From Helicobacter cetorum MIT 00-7128 (lineage in GTDB: Bacteria > Campylobacterota > Campylobacteria > Campylobacterales > Helicobacteraceae): 64,000 bases of DNA. The stretch is from contig NC_017737.1 in NCBI RefSeq assembly GCF_000259255.1, positions 1,302,001 to 1,366,000 of the forward strand, written 5' to 3'. This document shows positions 18,574 through 26,521 of this stretch, in pieces. The notes below the pieces were generated by a model. It did not search any database, was not told where the DNA came from, and saw nothing but the letters and a program-made list of their open reading frames with translations. The first letter of the stretch is position 1. The number at the start of each line of letters is the position of its first letter. A program made the translations under genes and the position numbers.

Positions 18574-20193
18574 ATGCATACTCTTATTAAGAGCGTTTTA
18601 GAAGAAATTTTAGAAACAGAAGTTGTTATTGAATACCCCAAAAATAGAGAGCATGGGCATTATGCAACCCCGGTGGCTTTTAGTCTAGCAAAAGCTTTAA
18701 GAAAGCCCCCTTTAGCCATTGCTGAAGAATTAGCTAAACAAATTAGTGAGCATAAAAAATGCGAGGGCTTTTTTGATAGCGTTATTGCTTGCAAGGGATA
18801 CATTAATTTCACGCTTTCTATAGATTTTATTGCAAATTTTGCTAACAAAGCTTTAGAATTAAAAGAAAATTTTGGCTCTAAGATAAACAACCCTAGAGCG
18901 CAAAAAATCTTTTTAGAATATGTAAGCGCTAATCCTACAGGACCTTTGCATATTGGGCATGCAAGAGGGGCAGTATTTGGCGATAGTCTAGCAAGAATCG
19001 CACGCTTTTTAGGGCATGAAGTCCTAACTGAATATTATGTGAATGATATGGGCGCACAAATTCGCTTATTAGGGGTGTCTGTATGGCTTGCTTATCAAGA
19101 GCATATTTTAAAACGCCAAGTAACTTACCCTGAAGTTTTTTACAAAGGCGAATACATTATAGAGGTTGCTAAAAGCGCTCAAAACGATTTAGAGCCAAGC
19201 CTTTTTGAGCAAGAGGAAGAGACTATTATTGAAGTTTTAAGCGATTATGCTAAAGATTTAATGCTTTTAGAGATTAAGAGCAATTTAGATGATTTAGGCA
19301 TTAGCTTTGATTCCTTTGTGAGTGAAAAAGAAACCTTTAAGGATAAAGACGAAGTTTTTGAACGCCTTATAAAAGCTAACGCTCTCTATGAGCAAGATTC
19401 TAAAACTTGGCTTAAATCTTCTCAATATGGCGATGAAAGCGATAGAGTATTAATTAAAGAAGATAAGAGTTACACCTATCTAGCTGGCGATATTGTCTAT
19501 CATGATAAGAAATTCAAGCAAGATTACACTAAATACATCAATATTTGGGGGGCTGACCACCATGGCTATATAGCAAGAGTGAAAGCTAGTCTTTCCTTTC
19601 TAGGCTATGAGGCTAACAAACTAGAAGTATTGCTCGCTCAAATGGTTCGCTTATTGCAAAATGGCGAACCTTATAAAATGAGTAAAAGAGCGGGTAACTT
19701 TATCCTAGTTAAAGATGTCATAGAAGATATTGGCAAAGACACTCTACGATTTATCTTTTTATCCAAGCGACTAGACACGCATTTAGAATTTGATGTTAAT
19801 ACTCTCAAAGCTCAAGATAGCTCAAACCCTGTCTATTATATCCATTATGCCAACACTCGCATTCACACCATGCTAGAAAAATCTCATTTTTCTAAAGAAG
19901 AGATTTTAAAAACCCCCTTAAACAATCTTAATACAGAAGAAAAATACCTACTTTTTAGCGCATTAAGCTTTTCTAAAATTGTGGAATCTTGTTTTGAAGA
20001 ATACGGCTTGCAAAAAATGTGCGAATACTTAAAGACTCTAGCCCAAGAGTTTCATAGTTTTTATAATGCGTATAAAATTTTAGATACCCCTAAAGAAAAA
20101 GAACTTTTAAAAATTTGTCTTGTTGTAAGCTTAAGTTTAACCAACGCTTTCAAACTTTTAGGCATTGAGGCTAAGACTAAATTCTCAAATTAA
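18574..20193 (+). CDS. argS: Arginyl-tRNA synthetase
   Basis: A 539-residue class I synthetase of normal length. The HIGH motif is in ANPTGPLHIGHARGA, and the KMSK motif in YKMSKRAGN. The C-terminal DALR-type helical domain includes YIHYANTRIHTML. Only 2 bp separate it from tatA, so both probably come from one mRNA. Confidence 0.96.
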   Translation: MHTLIKSVLEEILETEVVIEYPKNREHGHYATPVAFSLAKALRKPPLAIAEELAKQISEHKKCEGFFDSVIACKGYINFTLSIDFIANFANKALELKENFGSKINNPRAQKIFLEYVSANPTGPLHIGHARGAVFGDSLARIARFLGHEVLTEYYVNDMGAQIRLLGVSVWLAYQEHILKRQVTYPEVFYKGEYIIEVAKSAQNDLEPSLFEQEEETIIEVLSDYAKDLMLLEIKSNLDDLGISFDSFVSEKETFKDKDEVFERLIKANALYEQDSKTWLKSSQYGDESDRVLIKEDKSYTYLAGDIVYHDKKFKQDYTKYINIWGADHHGYIARVKASLSFLGYEANKLEVLLAQMVRLLQNGEPYKMSKRAGNFILVKDVIEDIGKDTLRFIFLSKRLDTHLEFDVNTLKAQDSSNPVYYIHYANTRIHTMLEKSHFSKEEILKTPLNNLNTEEKYLLFSALSFSKIVESCFEEYGLQKMCEYLKTLAQEFHSFYNAYKILDTPKEKELLKICLVVSLSLTNAFKLLGIEAKTKFSN

Positions 20194-20213
20194 GCTTTAA
20201 TTAACTCTTTTAT

Positions 20214-20240
20214 TATAATATTCCCCTTATTATTAATAAT
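20214..20240 (+). promoter_or_regulatory. hugZ promoter with a perfect AT palindrome (possible Fur site)
   Basis: TATAAT at 20214-20219 is followed by the 12-bp perfect palindrome ATTATTAATAAT at 20229-20240. The palindrome would lie at about +4 to +15 of the transcript. It resembles the H. pylori Fur consensus TAATAATnATTATTA but without the spacer base. An iron-controlled haem oxygenase gene would make sense here; this is inferred. Confidence 0.45.
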
Positions 20241-20257
20241 CAAGGAGAATATTCACT

Positions 20258-21013
20258 ATGCTAACACGCATTATAGAGCATATGAACGCCCACCATGTGG
20301 AGGATATGAAAGGTTTATTAAAAAAGTTTGGTCAAGTAGAGCATGCCAACAATGTTAAGTTTTCAAGTGTGGATTCCCAAGGCATTGTTATTAGCTACAA
20401 TGATGATAAAAATTTGCGCATTGAATTTACTAAAGAAATCAAAGACCCTAGAGAATACAAAGACGCTATTATTGAGCTTTGCCAAAGCGTGCCAAAAACC
20501 TATGATTTTGAGGCTATAGAGCAAGAAATCAAAGATTTTAAAAACAGCTTTGATTCTATTTGTTTAGCTACACTCCACCCAAATGGTCATGTAGTATGCT
20601 CTTATGCAAGCTTGATGAGCGATGGCGAGCAATATTATATCTATGTGAGTGAGGTTGCAGAGCATTTTGAAAGCTTAAAGCATAATCCTAATAATGTAGA
20701 AGTGATGTTTTTAGAAGATGAGAGCAAAGCCAAATCAGCCATTTTAAGAAAGCGTTTGCGCTACAAAACTAAAGTGCGCTTTATTGAAAGAGGGGCAGAA
20801 TTTGATAAAGCCTTTGACGCTTTTATCGCTAAGACCGGAGGAGCTGGCGGGATTAAAACTATTCGCACCATGCAAGATTTCCATCTCATAGCATTAGATT
20901 TTGAAACAGGGCGCTATGTTAAAGGCTTTGGTCAAGCGTATGATATTGTAAATGGTAAAATTAGTTATGCAGGTGAAAAGGGCAACCCACACACTTTCGC
21001 TCATAAAAAGTAG
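20258..21013 (+). CDS. hugZ: HugZ-family haem oxygenase
   Basis: A 251-residue cytoplasmic protein with the split-barrel flavin-reductase-like fold used by HugZ/ChuZ. The core includes [19 protein letters not shown] and [15 protein letters not shown], with basic residues in [16 protein letters not shown]. The C-terminal tail [12 protein letters not shown] and the final His-containing [11 protein letters not shown] fit the family, where a C-terminal histidine contacts haem. It opens haem to release iron. It matches H. pylori HP0318. A terminator follows at 21051. Confidence 0.9.
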   Translation: MLTRIIEHMNAHHVEDMKGLLKKFGQVEHANNVKFSSVDSQGIVISYNDDKNLRIEFTKEIKDPREYKDAIIELCQSVPKTYDFEAIEQEIKDFKNSFDSICLATLHPNGHVVCSYASLMSDGEQYYIYVSEVAEHFESLKHNPNNVEVMFLEDESKAKSAILRKRLRYKTKVRFIERGAEFDKAFDAFIAKTGGAGGIKTIRTMQDFHLIALDFETGRYVKGFGQAYDIVNGKISYAGEKGNPHTFAHKK

Positions 21014-21050
21014 TTTTTTAAAAGGCTCTTTTTTGGGTGTTATATAACAT

Positions 21051-21073
21051 AAAAAATGCCAAAGGCATTTTTT
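21051..21073 (+). terminator. Rho-independent terminator of hugZ
   Basis: Perfect 10-bp stem AAAAAATGCC and GGCATTTTTT with loop AAA. The T-run of the right arm gives a standard terminator 38 bp after the hugZ stop. The symmetry means it could also act on the other strand. Confidence 0.8.
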
Positions 21074-21146
21074 AAATTAAATTATAAACATGCTTAAGCA
21101 AGTCTAGCTAAAATTTTTATTTAGCTCTATTGTGTATGGATAGCTA

Positions 21147-21178
21147 AAAATAAAAACGCTTTTAAGCGTTTTTATTTT
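21147..21178. terminator. Second strong hairpin, 15-bp perfect stem
   Basis: AAAATAAAAACGCTT pairs with AAGCGTTTTTATTTT across a 2-base centre. Both ends are A/T-rich, so it would work as a bidirectional terminator. It lies only 73 bp after the first one, with no gene between them, so it could end a short RNA. Confidence 0.6.
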
Positions 21179-21534
21179 AAATGGTAAAAAGCGCTTGATA
21201 TAAATCATTTAACAGCATTTTAACTTGAATGCTTGCAGAAAAATAAAATTAATGTTTATCAAATACTTTTAAAATCAATTTTTAATTAAAAACAGAGTTT
21301 TTTATTTTTTAAAAAAGCTTGCTTTTTACTCTTTATTTTGATGATAAATTTTTTAAGAGAGATTTTTTAAAAAACGCCCTTATTACTTACAAAACTTGCG
21401 AAAAATTATCGCTTGAATAAAAATCAGTAACCCCCCCTTTATTCCCTATCTACACAACCCTAAAACAAATAAGGAATTTACAAGCATTTAAGTTTGGTTT
21501 AATATCAGTAAGGGTAAAATGCAAGGCGTTAGTC

Positions 21535-21630
21535 CATTTACATTTACATTTACATTTACATTTACATTTACATTTACATTTACATTTACATTTACATTTA
21601 CATTTACATTTACATTTACATTTACATTTA
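21535..21630 (+). repeat. Sixteen tandem copies of CATTTA
   Basis: An exact hexanucleotide array of 96 bp ending 99 bp upstream of the first hop start codon. Changes in copy number would alter spacing upstream of the promoter in 6-bp steps, about half a helical turn. Each unit joint contains TTTACA, which resembles a -35 hexamer. It is not a CRISPR: there are no spacers. Confidence 0.97.
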
Positions 21631-21692
21631 CATGCAAGTTAAATAATGTAAATCATTGTTAAATGAGGTAATGAAAATAATGTAGATTGCAC

Positions 21693-21698
21693 TATAGT
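21693..21698 (+). promoter_or_regulatory. Probable -10 element of the hop pair
   Basis: TATAGT lies 31 bp before the ATG and 62 bp after the CATTTA array. The leader would end in TTAAGGAGA. The assignment is tentative, as other AT-rich hexamers are close by. Confidence 0.4.
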
Positions 21699-21729
21699 TT
21701 TTAATTAGACGATTTATTAAGGAGAACAC

Positions 21730-23313
21730 ATGATTAAACGAACCAAATCGTTTGTAGGTCGCTTAAGCTTAGTGGCAATCACTTGCTTAACTATCAGCCA
21801 TGCAGAAGATGATGGAGGCTTTTTCACCGTTGGTTATGAATTAGGGCAAGTCATGCAAGATGTTAAAAACCCGGGGAAAAGTCAAGCAGACTATTTAACC
21901 GCACAAATGAATGCCAACTACACCAATAACTTCAGCTCTAATCAAGGCGCTAATATTGTAGGCTCATTGGGCAATACTTTCACCCAATATTTGTATTCAC
22001 TCTTAGGGGCGTATTCTTTTCAAGGTATCACAGCTCAAGTAGGAGGAATGGGTTCTAGTGATGCTGATTATCAATTTGTCAATAGCATGTTAAATACAAA
22101 CCAAAAAAACTCTGTCGTATCCATTCTTACTAACTTAGCCTCTGGTAAAGATACATTTAACACCACTTATGAGCATATGTTCCAAGAATTAAGTTACTTA
22201 AATAGTATCAACACTTTCTTAAGTGCTATGAATAACATTCTTAGCACTCCACACACTACATGGAATGGCGCTCCATATAGCGAAAAAGATAGCAAAGGAG
22301 TATCTCAAGGTAGCACAACTGCCCCTCAATCTGTTTATAACACCAATTATGTAAACTTCCTAAAAGAGCAAACCAAACTTCTTGGTAACGCCACACAAGG
22401 TATTATGGACGCTATTGAGGCATTAGGAAACTATAATACCACCAACAACACTGAGACGCTTACTAACGCTCAAGTGGTCTCTTTAGCTAATCAAGTCGTT
22501 AGCACAGCCCAAAATGCTTTAGATACCTTACAAAGTAATGCCAACGCCCTAAAACAAGCAAGCGAACCCACTAATGGAAGCCCTACTGCCATTCAAACAG
22601 CTCTTCAACAAGTAGGATGCCAAGGGAATTCAACCGCTTGTGGAGGTGTTACTTCAACGATTAAAAACAATAGCGCCTCCTTACAAGGCACTCTACTTCC
22701 CAATGCGCAATATACTATGGATAAGCTCATTGGTCTCATTCAAAAAGTAGAATCCACCCCCTATCTCCCAGAGTTTCGTGCTGGCAATAGCAGACAAACT
22801 AACATTATGAATGGCTTTTATACCAAATGGGGATACAAACAATTCTTTGGTAAAAAGCGTAATATTGGTCTAAGATACTATGGATTCTTCTCTTATAATG
22901 GAGCTAATATTGGCTTTAAATCTACTTATAATACCGTAGGTCTATACACTTATGGGGTAGGCACTGATGTGCTTTATAACATCTTTGAACGCTCTTATCA
23001 AAACAAGTCAGTGAATTTTGGTGTCTTTGGTGGGATTCAATTAGCAGGAGAGACCTTTAACTCTTCTTTGAAAAATAGCCAATATGTCAATAAGAAAGAT
23101 ATTCAAAGCACACATTTTCAATTCCTCTTTGATTTAGGCTTTCGTATGAACTTTGGTAAATTAGGTCAAAAGACTAAGCGCCATAGACAACACACTGTAG
23201 AAATTGGTGTGCAAGTGCCTACTATCTATAACACCTATTATAAGTCTGCTGGAACTACAGTGAGATACTTCCGTCCTTATAGCGTGTATTGGTCTTATGG
23301 GTATTCATTCTAA
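21730..23313 (+). CDS. Hop-family outer-membrane protein, first of tandem pair
   Basis: A 527-residue outer-membrane protein. The signal peptide (about 1-25, ending ISHA) is followed by EDDGGFFTVGYELGQVMQDV, a classic Hop N-terminus. The central part is an Asn/Thr/Gln-rich helical surface domain with a Cys pair (CQGNSTAC, near 298-306). The C-terminal barrel (about 355-527) carries GYKQFFGKKRNIGLRYYGFF and ends YWSYGYSF. Hop proteins serve as adhesins or porins. Its place after hugZ matches the HP0317 (HopU/BabC) locus of H. pylori; whether it binds a host glycan cannot be read here. Confidence 0.88.
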   Translation: MIKRTKSFVGRLSLVAITCLTISHAEDDGGFFTVGYELGQVMQDVKNPGKSQADYLTAQMNANYTNNFSSNQGANIVGSLGNTFTQYLYSLLGAYSFQGITAQVGGMGSSDADYQFVNSMLNTNQKNSVVSILTNLASGKDTFNTTYEHMFQELSYLNSINTFLSAMNNILSTPHTTWNGAPYSEKDSKGVSQGSTTAPQSVYNTNYVNFLKEQTKLLGNATQGIMDAIEALGNYNTTNNTETLTNAQVVSLANQVVSTAQNALDTLQSNANALKQASEPTNGSPTAIQTALQQVGCQGNSTACGGVTSTIKNNSASLQGTLLPNAQYTMDKLIGLIQKVESTPYLPEFRAGNSRQTNIMNGFYTKWGYKQFFGKKRNIGLRYYGFFSYNGANIGFKSTYNTVGLYTYGVGTDVLYNIFERSYQNKSVNFGVFGGIQLAGETFNSSLKNSQYVNKKDIQSTHFQFLFDLGFRMNFGKLGQKTKRHRQHTVEIGVQVPTIYNTYYKSAGTTVRYFRPYSVYWSYGYSF

Positions 23314-23330
23314 GAAAGGGGAAAAGAAAG

Positions 23331-25049
23331 ATGAAAATAACAACAACAAAGTTTAACAAGGAAAATTCTGTGAAACATTTTAAAAACAATATCAAATTTT
23401 TAGCCCCTTTAAGCCTAGTGCTTTCTTTATCTCTAAGCCCCTTAAGTGCTGAAGAAGATGGAGGCTTTATGACCTTTGGTTATGAATTAGGTCAAGTGGT
23501 GCAGAGTGTGAAGAATCCTAATAAATACCAAGCTATGCAAGTGGCTAAGGAGTTGAATAGCGCTGTTACCGTGCATTTAGATGGTGGATACACACAAGTT
23601 GACCTTAAGGGCAATGGCGACTATCAAACCATTCCTCAACAAGGCTTAAATATTGTTGGACTTTTAGGTAACACCCTAATGACTACTTTAATCAAAGTCG
23701 CTGTTTTATCACCTGCTACGCTATTGCCAAACCCTAATGGTTCGCCTCTTTTTAACGCATATCAAGGGATTTCTAAAGCTTTAGGAGGGATTAATTACCC
23801 CTCTAGACATGGTGGTCCTAATCCTTCACAACAAGAAATGGAGCATAATTTTGGTAATTTTGTATGCTCAGGGATTACCACAATGGGTCCAAGCCCACTT
23901 TGTAAAAAGGATGGCAAAGAAGTGGGCGGTTTGGTTGAGCAACTTACACAAGCTGGCATTGTTCAATCTTACTTCCAATACATGGTATATTGGATGCAAA
24001 AAAATCCAGATGCGTATCAAAAAGCTGGCATTACTATGGGTTCTGGTGAGGGGTATAATCATCAAAATAATACAACCGTTGTAGAGGCACTTTCAAAAGA
24101 ATTTGGTGGCATTTATAATGGAAAAGATGGTCAAGTTACTATGCAAAGCATGGTTGAGGGCGCTTATGTTGGGGCGATTGATGCTATTGAGGGCATCACT
24201 AAGGCTGCCTTGCAATTAAATAACTTCAATGCTGCTAATGCAAGCGGAACGCTAAGCACACAAGAATTTACAAGTCTTGTAGATGGCATTATCTCTACTT
24301 CTAGTCAAGCGTTAAAAAACCTAGAAATTGCGTCAATTACTAATGGTAAAATAGGGTTTAACCCCACTAATGCCCAAGCAGTAGGAACAGGTAGGTTTAA
24401 TGACGGCTCTTTAGGGCAAATGAAAGCGCTCATTACCAACACTCAAAACACCCTTAATGCTGTCGTTCAAGCCAACGATAACCTCAAAGCCCACCCATGG
24501 CTAGGGCAATTTGCTGCTGGCAATAGCAAGCAAACTAATGCGATGAGCGGATTTTACACTAAGATTGGTTACAAACAATTCTTTGGTAAGAAAAAAGCCT
24601 TTGGTCTAAGATACTATGGATTCTTTTCTTATAATGGAGCAGGTGTAGGTAATGGTGCCAACTATAACACAGTTAATCTACTCACTTATGGTGTAGGAAC
24701 AGACGCACTCTATAATGTGTTCTCTCGTTCATTTGGTTCTAGAAGTATTGATGCGGGATTCTTTACAGGGATTCAACTAGCTGGAGATAGCTATATCACC
24801 TCTTTAGCTAAGAGTGTTCAAGTAGATACTAAAAAGGTTACTGCGACTAAGTTTCAATTCCTCTTTGATGTGGGCATGCGTATGAACTTTGGTATCTTAA
24901 AAAAAGATATGAAAAAGCATAACCAACACTCTATTGAAATTGGGGTTCAAATCCCTACTATCTATAACACCTATTATAGTAGTGGTGGCACAGAAGTGAA
25001 ATACTATCGCCCTTATTCTGTATATTGGGTTTATGGGTATGCGTTTTAA
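23331..25049 (+). CDS. Hop-family outer-membrane protein, second of tandem pair
   Basis: A 572-residue Hop protein 17 bp after the first copy. An upstream in-frame start at 23289 would overlap the previous gene; the ATG at 23331 with AAAGGGG at the right distance is preferred. It has a long polar n-region, a signal peptide ending PLSA, then EEDGGFMTFGYELGQVVQSV. A Cys pair (in CSGITTMGPSPLC) marks a surface loop. The barrel (about 400-572) is very like that of its neighbour, including KQFFGKK and RPYSVYWVYGYAF, while the middle regions differ. Tandem duplication with divergence of the exposed domain is the likely history. Confidence 0.88.
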   Translation: MKITTTKFNKENSVKHFKNNIKFLAPLSLVLSLSLSPLSAEEDGGFMTFGYELGQVVQSVKNPNKYQAMQVAKELNSAVTVHLDGGYTQVDLKGNGDYQTIPQQGLNIVGLLGNTLMTTLIKVAVLSPATLLPNPNGSPLFNAYQGISKALGGINYPSRHGGPNPSQQEMEHNFGNFVCSGITTMGPSPLCKKDGKEVGGLVEQLTQAGIVQSYFQYMVYWMQKNPDAYQKAGITMGSGEGYNHQNNTTVVEALSKEFGGIYNGKDGQVTMQSMVEGAYVGAIDAIEGITKAALQLNNFNAANASGTLSTQEFTSLVDGIISTSSQALKNLEIASITNGKIGFNPTNAQAVGTGRFNDGSLGQMKALITNTQNTLNAVVQANDNLKAHPWLGQFAAGNSKQTNAMSGFYTKIGYKQFFGKKKAFGLRYYGFFSYNGAGVGNGANYNTVNLLTYGVGTDALYNVFSRSFGSRSIDAGFFTGIQLAGDSYITSLAKSVQVDTKKVTATKFQFLFDVGMRMNFGILKKDMKKHNQHSIEIGVQIPTIYNTYYSSGGTEVKYYRPYSVYWVYGYAF

Positions 25050-25090
25050 AATCTTAAACGCTTTTATTTACGCCTTTTAAGCTATCTTTT

Positions 25091-25115
25091 CTATCTAAAG
25101 CCCAGCTTTAGATAG
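25091..25115 (+). terminator. Hairpin after the tandem hop genes
   Basis: Perfect 11-bp stem CTATCTAAAGC and GCTTTAGATAG with loop CCA. The following sequence AGTCTTACTTCTCTT is only partly T-rich, so it is a plausible but weak terminator. Confidence 0.5.
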
Positions 25116-25298
25116 AGTCTTACTTCTCTTATTTGGTTAAATATGCTAGTATTTTTAATATTTTATCAAACCTTACTATTCTAATCATATATACCTAGAA
25201 TATTCATCATTAATTAGTGTTAAAAAATGTTTTTTCATAATATTATCCAAATAAAGACTTTTCTTATTTTTGTTAATTTTTGCTAATTGTATTTATGT

Positions 25299-25304
25299 TA
25301 AAAT
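25299..25304 (+). promoter_or_regulatory. Extended -10 promoter of the hyd operon
   Basis: TAAAAT preceded by TGT forms TGnTAAAAT. Initiation near 25311 leaves a leader of about 39 nt ending TTAAGGATAG before the hydA ATG. Confidence 0.6.
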
Positions 25305-25349
25305 GTAGCATGGTTTTTTAGAGTAGTAGAAATTTTTTAAGGATAGTCT

Positions 25350-26510
25350 ATGGTTATAGAGAATGAGAAACAACACTATCAAGCAATTGAAGAGCGCCTT
25401 AATTTAATTAGCTCATTTAACGCCCATAATGAGTATAAAGACTTGCAACAAGAATTTAAAAACGCCGGTATTTCTAGGCGTGATTTATTAAAATGGGCTG
25501 GCACTATGACTGCCACTTTGGCCTTGCCGGCTAGTTTTGCTCCCTTGACTTTAAAAGCTGTAGAAGTAGCTAACAGACTACCTGTGATTTGGCTACATAT
25601 GGCAGAATGCACCGGCTGTAGCGAGAGCTTATTAAGAAGTGCTGACCCAACCATTGATAGTATTATCTTTGATTACATCAGTTTAGAATACCATGAGACT
25701 ATTATGGTAGCAAGCGGTTTTCAAGCTGAAAAAAGCTTGCATGAGGCTATAGAAAAGCACAAAGATAATTATATTTTAATGGTAGAAGGGGGTATCCCAC
25801 AAGGCAGTGAATACTTCCTCACTCAAGGCGCACAAGCTACTACAGGAGCACAGGAGTGCAGAAAAACAGCTAAGCATGCTGCCGCTATTTTTGCCATAGG
25901 CACATGCTCAAGCTTTGGAGGTGTGCAAGCGGCCTATCCTAATCCCTCTAACGCACAACCTTTACACAAAATTATTGATAAGCCCGTTATTAATGTGCCG
26001 GGTTGCCCGCCTAGTGAAAAAAATATCGTGGGTAATGTGCTTTATTACTTGATGTTTGGGACTCTTCCTAAGCTTGATGCCTATAATCGCCCCGCTTGGG
26101 CTTATGGCAATAGAATCCATGATTTATGCGAGAGAAGAGGGCATTTTGATGCGGGCGAGTTTGTAGAGCATTTTGGCGATGAAAATGCAGAAAAAGGCTT
26201 TTGCTTGTATAAGGTAGGCTGTAAAGGACCTTATACTTTCAATAATTGCTCCAAACTGCGCTTTAACTCGCACACTTCTTGGCCTATAGGGGCAGGGCAT
26301 GGTTGCATAGGGTGTTCTGAGCCAAATTTTTGGGATACAATGAGTCCTTTTGAAGAGCCTTTGGCTAATCGCTCTATAAAGAGTGCTTTTAATGGCTTGG
26401 GGGCCGATAAAGTTGCTGATGAAGTTGGCACGACTTTACTTAGTGCAACCGCTATTGGCATTACTGCGCATGCACTTCTATCTAAAGTAATCAAAAATAA
26501 AGAGCAATAA
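25350..26510 (+). CDS. hydA: Uptake [NiFe]-hydrogenase small subunit
   Basis: A 386-residue Fe-S subunit that passes electrons from the NiFe site toward the cytochrome b. A twin-arginine signal (SRRDLLK, Arg43-Arg44, then a hydrophobic stretch) directs folded export by the Tat system. AECTGCSES (Cys87, Cys90) begins the proximal cluster; GTCSSFGG, PGCPP, and later Cys residues in the YKVGCKGPYTFNNC and GHGCIGCSEP segments complete the clusters. A C-terminal hydrophobic anchor (about 360-382) holds it on the periplasmic face. First gene of hydABCDE; hydB follows after 11 bp. Confidence 0.96.
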   Translation: MVIENEKQHYQAIEERLNLISSFNAHNEYKDLQQEFKNAGISRRDLLKWAGTMTATLALPASFAPLTLKAVEVANRLPVIWLHMAECTGCSESLLRSADPTIDSIIFDYISLEYHETIMVASGFQAEKSLHEAIEKHKDNYILMVEGGIPQGSEYFLTQGAQATTGAQECRKTAKHAAAIFAIGTCSSFGGVQAAYPNPSNAQPLHKIIDKPVINVPGCPPSEKNIVGNVLYYLMFGTLPKLDAYNRPAWAYGNRIHDLCERRGHFDAGEFVEHFGDENAEKGFCLYKVGCKGPYTFNNCSKLRFNSHTSWPIGAGHGCIGCSEPNFWDTMSPFEEPLANRSIKSAFNGLGADKVADEVGTTLLSATAIGITAHALLSKVIKNKEQ

Positions 26511-26521
26511 AGGAAACCAAC

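Larger units (their letters stand above)
21014..21729. other. 716-bp non-coding region before the tandem hop genes
   Basis: No credible gene is present in either strand. The region contains two strong hairpins (21051-21073 and 21147-21178), a C7 tract (21431-21437), sixteen CATTTA repeats (21535-21630) and the promoter and leader of the first hop gene. It is unusually long for this compact genome. Confidence 0.75.
25050..25349. other. 300-bp intergenic region between hop genes and hydA
   Basis: No gene is seen. It holds a hairpin just after the hop stop (25091-25115) and the hydA promoter (25299-25304). The rest is AT-rich without clear repeats. Confidence 0.6.

Noticed and set aside
21535-21630. 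Tandem array considered as a CRISPR.
   Set aside because: Units are 6 bp with no spacers, and there are no cas genes in the window.
23289-23330. Upstream start for the second hop gene that would overlap the first.
   Set aside because: The ATG at 23331 has a better ribosome site and gives a normal signal peptide; the extension is the 3' end of the first hop in another frame.
23809-24084. Overlapping frames on both strands within the second hop gene.
   Set aside because: Alternate-frame shadows of a clear signal-peptide and beta-barrel coding sequence.
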